The notes under the pieces: generated by a model
What the model was told of the DNA's origin: nothing
Seen by the model: only the letters and a program-made list of their open reading frames with translations
Database searches by the model: none
Assembly: GCF_003346515.1 (NCBI RefSeq)
Contig: NZ_QQNA01000054.1
Coordinates: 1-64,000, forward strand
Direction of reading: 5' to 3'
From: Streptomyces corynorhini
GTDB taxonomy: Bacteria; Actinomycetota; Actinomycetes; Streptomycetales; Streptomycetaceae
Length of the DNA: 64,000 bases
Made by a program: the position numbers and the translations under genes
Part shown: in pieces, positions 59,570 through 64,000 of the stretch
Numbering within the stretch: position 1 is the stretch's first letter
Layout of the letters: every line of letters starts with the position of its first letter

Positions 59570-60717
59570 GGATCGGCATCGTCTGCCCGTACTCCTGGGA
59601 CGTACCGGGCGGGGTCCAGTTCCACATCAGGGACCTCGCGGAGCACCTCATCCGGCTCGGCCACGAGGTCTCCGTCCTCGCCCCGGCGGACGACGAGACG
59701 CCCCTGCCGCCCTACGTCGTCTCGGCGGGCCGCGCGGTCCCCGTGCCGTACAACGGGTCCGTCGCGCGGCTCAACTTCGGCTTCCTGTCGGCCGCGCGGG
59801 TGCGGCGCTGGCTGCACGACGGCACCTTCGACGTCATCCACATCCACGAACCGGCCTCGCCATCCCTGGGGCTGCTCAGCTGCTGGGCCGCGCAGGGCCC
59901 CATCGTCGCGACCTTCCACACCTCCAACCCGCGCTCCCGCGCCATGATCGCCGCGTACCCCATCCTCCAGCCCGCGCTGGAGAAGATCAGCGCCCGGATC
60001 GCCGTGAGCGAGTACGCCCGCAGGACCCTGGTCGAACACCTCGGCGGTGACGCCGTGGTCATCCCCAACGGCGTCGACGTCGACTTCTTCGCCGACGCGG
60101 ACGTCAACCCCGCCTGGCAGGGCGGCACCATCGGCTTCATCGGCCGCATCGACGAGCCGCGCAAGGGCCTGCCCGTCCTGATGAAGGCCCTCCCGAAGAT
60201 CCTCGGCGTCCACCCCGGGGCCAGGCTGCTGGTCGCCGGGCGCGGCGACGAGAAGGAAGCGGTGGAGCGGCTGCCCGAGCAGATGCGCGGGCGCGTCGAG
60301 TTCCTCGGCATGATCAGCGACGAGGACAAGGCGCGGCTGCTGCGCAGCGTCGACCTGTACGTGGCCCCCAACACCGGCGGCGAGAGCTTCGGCATCATCC
60401 TGGTCGAAGCGCTCTCGGCGGGCGCGGCGGTGCTCGCCAGCGACCTCGACGCGTTCGCCCAGGTCCTCGACCACGGCTCCGCGGGCGAACTCTTCACCAA
60501 CGAGGACGCGGACGCCCTCGCCGGCGCGGCGGTGCGGCTGCTCGGCGACCCGGACCGGCGCGCGGAGCTGCGCGCGCGCGGCAGCGCGCACGTGCGGCGC
60601 TTCGACTGGTCGACGGTGGGCGCGGACATTCTGGCCGTGTACGAGACGGTGACGGACGGCGCGGCGTCGGTGGCGACGGACGAACGAACCGGGCTGCGGG
60701 CGAGGTTCGGCCTCTGA
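59566..60717 (+). CDS. pimA: Phosphatidylinositol alpha-mannosyltransferase
   Basis: 383-residue GT4 glycosyltransferase that adds the first mannose from GDP-mannose to phosphatidylinositol. N-terminal IVCPYSWDVPGGVQFHIRDLAEHL, middle VIHIHEPASPSLGLLSCWA and C-terminal FIGRIDEPRKGLPVL and NTGGESFGIILVEALSAGA (sugar-nucleotide EX7E motif). GTG start in a GTGA overlap with patA. Third gene of the PIM operon. Confidence 0.94.
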   Translation: MRIGIVCPYSWDVPGGVQFHIRDLAEHLIRLGHEVSVLAPADDETPLPPYVVSAGRAVPVPYNGSVARLNFGFLSAARVRRWLHDGTFDVIHIHEPASPSLGLLSCWAAQGPIVATFHTSNPRSRAMIAAYPILQPALEKISARIAVSEYARRTLVEHLGGDAVVIPNGVDVDFFADADVNPAWQGGTIGFIGRIDEPRKGLPVLMKALPKILGVHPGARLLVAGRGDEKEAVERLPEQMRGRVEFLGMISDEDKARLLRSVDLYVAPNTGGESFGIILVEALSAGAAVLASDLDAFAQVLDHGSAGELFTNEDADALAGAAVRLLGDPDRRAELRARGSAHVRRFDWSTVGADILAVYETVTDGAASVATDERTGLRARFGL

Positions 60718-60790
60718 GACGCGGCCAGGGAGCGGCCCCGGCCCCGCCGCCGACGTACCGCACCCGCACCCCCGCCGGACGGTGACCACG

Positions 60791-60796
60791 TAGCCT
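60791..60796 (+). promoter_or_regulatory. -10 box for leaderless LemA-like gene
   Basis: TAGCCT, 7 bases before the GTG at 60804; no ribosome binding site. Confidence 0.5.
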
Positions 60797-60803
60797 GCCC
60801 GTC

Positions 60804-61349
60804 GTGACCTCTACCCTCGTCTGGATCGTCGTCGCCGTCATCGCGATCGGGCTGTACCTCAGCTGGACCGCGGGACGGCTCGACCGACTGCATGCCCGTA
60901 TCGACGCCGCCCGCGCTGCCCTCGACGCCCAGTTGCTGCGCCGCGCCTCCGTCGCGCAGGAGCTGGCCAGTTCCGGCGTGCTCGACCCGGCCGCCTCGAT
61001 CGTGCTCTATCAGGCCGCCCACGCCGCACGGCAGGCCGAGGAGGAGCAGCGGGAGGTGGCCGAGAGCGAGCTGAGCCAGGCGCTGCGGGCGGTGTTCGGG
61101 GAGCCCGCGCAGGTGGAGGCGGTACAGGAGGCTCCGGGCGGCGAGGAGGCGGCCGGGGAACTCGCCGCGGCGGTACGCCGGGTGCCGATGGCGCGGCGGT
61201 TCCACAACGACGCCGTACGCGCGGCCCGCGCCCTGCGGCGGCACCGGATGGTGCGCTGGTTCCGGCTCGCGGGGCACGCGCCGTTCCCGCTCGCGTTCGA
61301 GATGGACGACGAGCCGCCCGTCGCGCTGGCGGACCGGCCCGGAACCTGA
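60804..61349 (+). CDS. LemA-like membrane-anchored helical protein
   Basis: 181 residues: one N-terminal membrane helix (LVWIVVAVIAIGLYLSW) then a helical region (RLDRLHARIDAARAALDAQLLRRASVAQELA) like LemA-family proteins, and a basic C-terminal domain ending near PFPLAFEMDDEPP. The family's role is unclear. Located between the PIM operon and pdxST but probably separately transcribed. Confidence 0.75.
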   Translation: MTSTLVWIVVAVIAIGLYLSWTAGRLDRLHARIDAARAALDAQLLRRASVAQELASSGVLDPAASIVLYQAAHAARQAEEEQREVAESELSQALRAVFGEPAQVEAVQEAPGGEEAAGELAAAVRRVPMARRFHNDAVRAARALRRHRMVRWFRLAGHAPFPLAFEMDDEPPVALADRPGT

Positions 61350-61461
61350 GCCACCGCGCGGAACGATCCACCGCCTGCGCATTGGCCCTTGCTGTGGACT
61401 GGTCGGAGGGAGTTCTCTGGTCGTGCAGAATCCCACCGTTTTCAGCCAGTGAGGTCGCTCC

Positions 61462-62379
61462 GTGTCCACCACGCTTCCCGCCCCCGCCACCGAACCCACC
61501 GCGACCGGCACCGCGCGCGTCAAGCGCGGCATGGCCGAGCAGCTGAAGGGCGGCGTGATCATGGACGTCGTCACGCCCGAGCAGGCGAAGATCGCCGAGG
61601 ACGCGGGCGCGGTGGCCGTCATGGCGCTGGAGCGGGTGCCGGCCGATATCCGCAAGGACGGCGGCGTCGCCCGGATGTCCGACCCGGACATGATCGAGGG
61701 CATCATCGAGGCCGTCTCGATCCCGGTGATGGCCAAGTCGCGGATCGGCCACTTCGTGGAGGCGCAGGTCCTCCAGTCCCTCGGGGTCGACTACATCGAC
61801 GAGTCGGAGGTGCTGACCCCGGCGGACGAGGTGAACCACTCGGACAAGTGGGCGTTCACCACGCCGTTCGTCTGTGGCGCCACCGGCCTCGGCGAGGCGC
61901 TGCGCCGGATCGGCGAGGGCGCGGCGATGATCCGCTCCAAGGGCGAGGCCGGTACGGGCAACGTGGTGGAGGCCGTACGGCATCTGCGGCAGATCAAGAA
62001 CGAGATCGCGCGGCTGCGCGGGTTCGACCACAACGAGCTGTACGCGGCGGCCAAGGAGCTGCGGGCCCCCTACGAGATCGTCGAGGAGGTCGCGCGGCTG
62101 GGCAGGCTGCCGGTGGTGCTGTTCTCCGCGGGCGGTGTCGCCACCCCGGCCGACGCGGCGCTCATGCGTCAACTCGGCGCCGAGGGCGTCTTCGTCGGTT
62201 CGGGCATCTTCAAGTCAGGCGACCCGGCCAAGCGCGCGGCCGCGATCGTGAAGGCGACCACCTTCTACGACGACCCGAAGGTCGTCGCGGAGGCGTCCCG
62301 CAACCTCGGTGAGGCGATGGTCGGCATCAACTGCGACACCCTGCCCGAGGGCGAGCGCTACGCGAACCGTGGCTGGTAA
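61462..62379 (+). CDS. pdxS: Pyridoxal 5'-phosphate synthase subunit PdxS
   Basis: Synthase subunit of the DXP-independent vitamin B6 route; condenses ribose 5-phosphate, glyceraldehyde 3-phosphate and ammonia. 305-residue TIM barrel with [17 protein letters not shown], the first Lys in [10 protein letters not shown] and the second Lys in [14 protein letters not shown] start with GAGG upstream. Followed by pdxT after six bases. Confidence 0.96.
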   Translation: MSTTLPAPATEPTATGTARVKRGMAEQLKGGVIMDVVTPEQAKIAEDAGAVAVMALERVPADIRKDGGVARMSDPDMIEGIIEAVSIPVMAKSRIGHFVEAQVLQSLGVDYIDESEVLTPADEVNHSDKWAFTTPFVCGATGLGEALRRIGEGAAMIRSKGEAGTGNVVEAVRHLRQIKNEIARLRGFDHNELYAAAKELRAPYEIVEEVARLGRLPVVLFSAGGVATPADAALMRQLGAEGVFVGSGIFKSGDPAKRAAAIVKATTFYDDPKVVAEASRNLGEAMVGINCDTLPEGERYANRGW

Positions 62380-62385
62380 GCGCCC

Positions 62386-62976
62386 ATGACCGCACCGGTG
62401 ATCGGGGTCCTGGCGCTCCAGGGCGACGTCCGGGAACATCTGGCGGCGCTGACGGCGGCGGGCGCCGAGGCCCGCCCCGTACGGCGGCCCGCGGAACTCG
62501 ACGCCGTCGAGGGGCTGGTGATCCCGGGCGGCGAGTCCACCACCATGTCCAAGCTCGCCGTCCTCTTCGGGATGCTGGAGCCGCTGCGCACGCGCGTGCG
62601 CGGCGGGATGCCGGTGTACGGGACCTGCGCCGGACTGATCATGCTCGCCGAGAAGATCCTCGATCCGCGCTCGGGCCAGGAGACGGTCGGCGGGATCGAC
62701 ATGATCGTGCGCCGTAACGCCTTCGGCCGGCAGAACGAGTCCTTCGAGGCGGCCGTGGAGGTCGCCGGAGTCGGCGGGGGGCCGGTGGAGGGTGTCTTCA
62801 TCAGGGCGCCCTGGGTCGAGTCGGTGGGCGCGGGCGTGGAGGTGCTCGCGGAGTACGGCGGCCATGTGGTCGCGGTACGGCAGGGCGGCGCGCTCGCCAC
62901 GTCGTTCCACCCCGAACTCACGGGCGACCATCGTCTGCACCGGTTCTTCACCGACATGGTGCGCTCCGAACGGTGA
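62386..62976 (+). CDS. pdxT: Pyridoxal 5'-phosphate synthase glutaminase PdxT
   Basis: Supplies ammonia to PdxS from glutamine. 196-residue class I glutaminase with [27 protein letters not shown], the nucleophile Cys in [12 protein letters not shown] and the His/Glu pair in [11 protein letters not shown]. Co-transcribed with pdxS. Confidence 0.96.
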   Translation: MTAPVIGVLALQGDVREHLAALTAAGAEARPVRRPAELDAVEGLVIPGGESTTMSKLAVLFGMLEPLRTRVRGGMPVYGTCAGLIMLAEKILDPRSGQETVGGIDMIVRRNAFGRQNESFEAAVEVAGVGGGPVEGVFIRAPWVESVGAGVEVLAEYGGHVVAVRQGGALATSFHPELTGDHRLHRFFTDMVRSER

Positions 62977-63039
62977 CCGCGTCCCGGTAGGATCGCAGCC
63001 GAAACGGAGCAGGATTGGTTACGCGAAGGAGACAGGCAG

Positions 63040-63792
63040 ATGTCCGGCCACTCTAAATGGGCTACGACGAAGCACAAGAAGGCCGTGATCGACGCCAAGC
63101 GCGGCAAGCTCTTCGCGAAGCTGATCAAGAACATCGAGGTCGCGGCCCGCACCGGTGGGGCCGATGTCGAAGGCAACCCGACCCTTTTCGACGCCATCCA
63201 GAAGGCGAAGAAGAGTTCGGTGCCGAACAAGAACATCGACTCGGCCGTCAAGCGCGGTGCCGGTCTTGAGGCCGGTGGCGCCGACTACGAGACGATCATG
63301 TACGAGGGCTACGGTCCCAACGGCGTCGCGGTGCTCATCGAGTGCCTCACCGACAACCGCAACCGCGCCGCCTCCGACGTCCGCGTCGCCATGACCCGCA
63401 ACGGCGGCTCGATGGCCGACCCGGGTTCCGTCTCCTACCTGTTCCACCGCAAGGGCGTCGTCATCGTCCCCAAGGGCGAGCTGGCCGAGGACGACGTCCT
63501 GGGCGCGGTGCTGGACGCCGGTGCCGAGGAGGTCAACGACCTCGGTGAGTCCTTCGAGGTGCTCAGCGAGGCCACCGACCTGGTCGCGGTCCGCACCGCC
63601 CTCCAGGAGGCGGGCATCGACTACGACTCGGCCGACGCCAACTTCGTACCGACCATGCAGGTCGAGCTGGACGAGGAGGGCGCGCGCAAGATCTTCAAGC
63701 TGATCGACGCCCTTGAGGACAGCGACGACGTGCAGAACGTCTTCGGCAACTTCGACGTCTCGGACGACGTCATGGAGAAGATCGACGCCTGA
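63040..63792 (+). CDS. yebC: YebC/PmpR-family DNA-binding or translation-related protein
   Basis: 250 residues, begins [21 protein letters not shown], the invariant family N-terminus, and contains [22 protein letters not shown]. YebC proteins are linked to transcription control and, more recently, to relief of ribosome stalling. AAGGAG upstream of ATG and a -10-like TAGGAT near 62988. Directly upstream of ruvC, a common arrangement. Confidence 0.95.
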   Translation: MSGHSKWATTKHKKAVIDAKRGKLFAKLIKNIEVAARTGGADVEGNPTLFDAIQKAKKSSVPNKNIDSAVKRGAGLEAGGADYETIMYEGYGPNGVAVLIECLTDNRNRAASDVRVAMTRNGGSMADPGSVSYLFHRKGVVIVPKGELAEDDVLGAVLDAGAEEVNDLGESFEVLSEATDLVAVRTALQEAGIDYDSADANFVPTMQVELDEEGARKIFKLIDALEDSDDVQNVFGNFDVSDDVMEKIDA

Positions 63793-63805
63793 CACCGCCT
63801 CAGCT

Positions 63806-63840
63806 GACGGGCCGACGGGAGACCCTCCCCTCGGCCCGTC
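63806..63840 (+). terminator. Terminator between yebC and ruvC
   Basis: gacgggccga (63806-63815) pairs with tcggcccgtc (63831-63840), with an extra inner ggga/tccc pairing. Confidence 0.8.
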
Positions 63841-63920
63841 GGCCTGTCTGCGCGGCGCGTTGTCAGTCCTGACCGATACTGTGCTGATCAGCGGGAACAT
63901 ATGACCGAGGGAGGGGCGCG

Positions 63921-64000
63921 ATGCGGGTGCTGGGAGTGGACCCCGGCCTGACCCGGTGCGGGATCGGCGTCGTGGAGGGCGTCGCGGGCCGACCGCTGAC
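63921..64000 (+). CDS. ruvC: Holliday-junction endonuclease RuvC (5' part only)
   Basis: Only the first 26 codons lie in the window. They read [20 protein letters not shown], the RuvC N-terminus with the first catalytic Asp (residue 7). GGAGGGG precedes the ATG. The gene continues beyond the window end. Confidence 0.92.
   Translation, partial: MRVLGVDPGLTRCGIGVVEGVAGRPL

Noticed and set aside
61399-61423. ctggtcg direct repeat upstream of pdxS as a PdxR site
   Set aside because: Two 7-bp copies 18 bp apart are suggestive but too short, and no MocR/PdxR gene is nearby.

Overview
The window looks like a core-chromosome segment of a Streptomyces (or a very close relative). Reasons: very high G+C with strong third-position GC, many GTG/TTG starts, 4-base ATGA/GTGA stop-start overlaps, the sporulation regulator SsgB, the argCJBDR cluster, a phosphatidylinositol-mannoside operon and a pdxST-yebC-ruvC block. 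I see no prophage, transposase, integrase or CRISPR array.

Layout. 1-7.2 kb: recQ; a probable rifampicin monooxygenase (rox) with a rifamycin-associated-element-like inverted repeat upstream; a divergent alpha/beta hydrolase; a GlxA/AraC-type regulator with a gap paralogue; and a 5'-truncated CGNR zinc-finger remnant. 7.4-12.3 kb: argC-argJ-argB-argD-argR behind a promoter overlapped by a probable ARG box. 12.5-15.7 kb: a three-gene flavin electron-transfer operon (FNR/ferric-reductase-like membrane protein, double FMN-binding lipid-side protein, ApbE flavin transferase). 15.8-18.2 kb: L,D-transpeptidase-like protein, PNPOx-like flavoprotein, and a secreted protein built from two copies of an unrecognised domain. 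18.4-20.1 kb: argH behind its own ARG-box promoter and an arginine-rich leader ORF coupled to argH by a GTGA overlap. 20.1-27.4 kb: TetR/MFS pair with a long palindromic operator, acyltransferase, glycerophosphodiesterase, small sigma factor, GNAT, small membrane proteins, HAD phosphatase.

27.4-31.4 kb: metN-metI-metQ-metQ methionine importer with two binding proteins, preceded by a 28-codon Cys/Met-rich leader peptide. 32.3-38.8 kb: cobalamin genes (cbiET/cobL, a giant BluB-CobT fusion with a 600-residue disordered N-terminus, cobA-cysG fusion). 38.9-41.9 kb: TrmH-family methyltransferase, Ser/Thr kinase, small membrane protein. 42.0-42.6 kb: minus-strand tRNA array Gly(GCC)-Cys(GCA)-Val(GAC)x3. 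42.7-47.8 kb: pabB-pabC, GNAT, DsbA-like protein, membrane proteins, intact CGNR regulator. 48.0-49.9 kb: ssgB, two tRNA-Val(CAC), and an exonuclease-fold protein that has lost its catalytic acids. 50.1-57.6 kb: thrS, K+ channel, HIT protein, unknown membrane protein, EF-G-like GTPase. 57.9-64.0 kb: pgsA-patA-pimA (phosphatidylinositol mannoside synthesis), LemA-like protein, pdxS-pdxT (pyridoxal phosphate), yebC and the start of ruvC.

The most interesting items are the RAE-like element with rox, the flavinylated electron-transfer operon, the BluB-CobT fusion, the two candidate amino-acid leader ORFs (argH, metN), the catalytically dead exonuclease and an apparent run of leaderless promoters.
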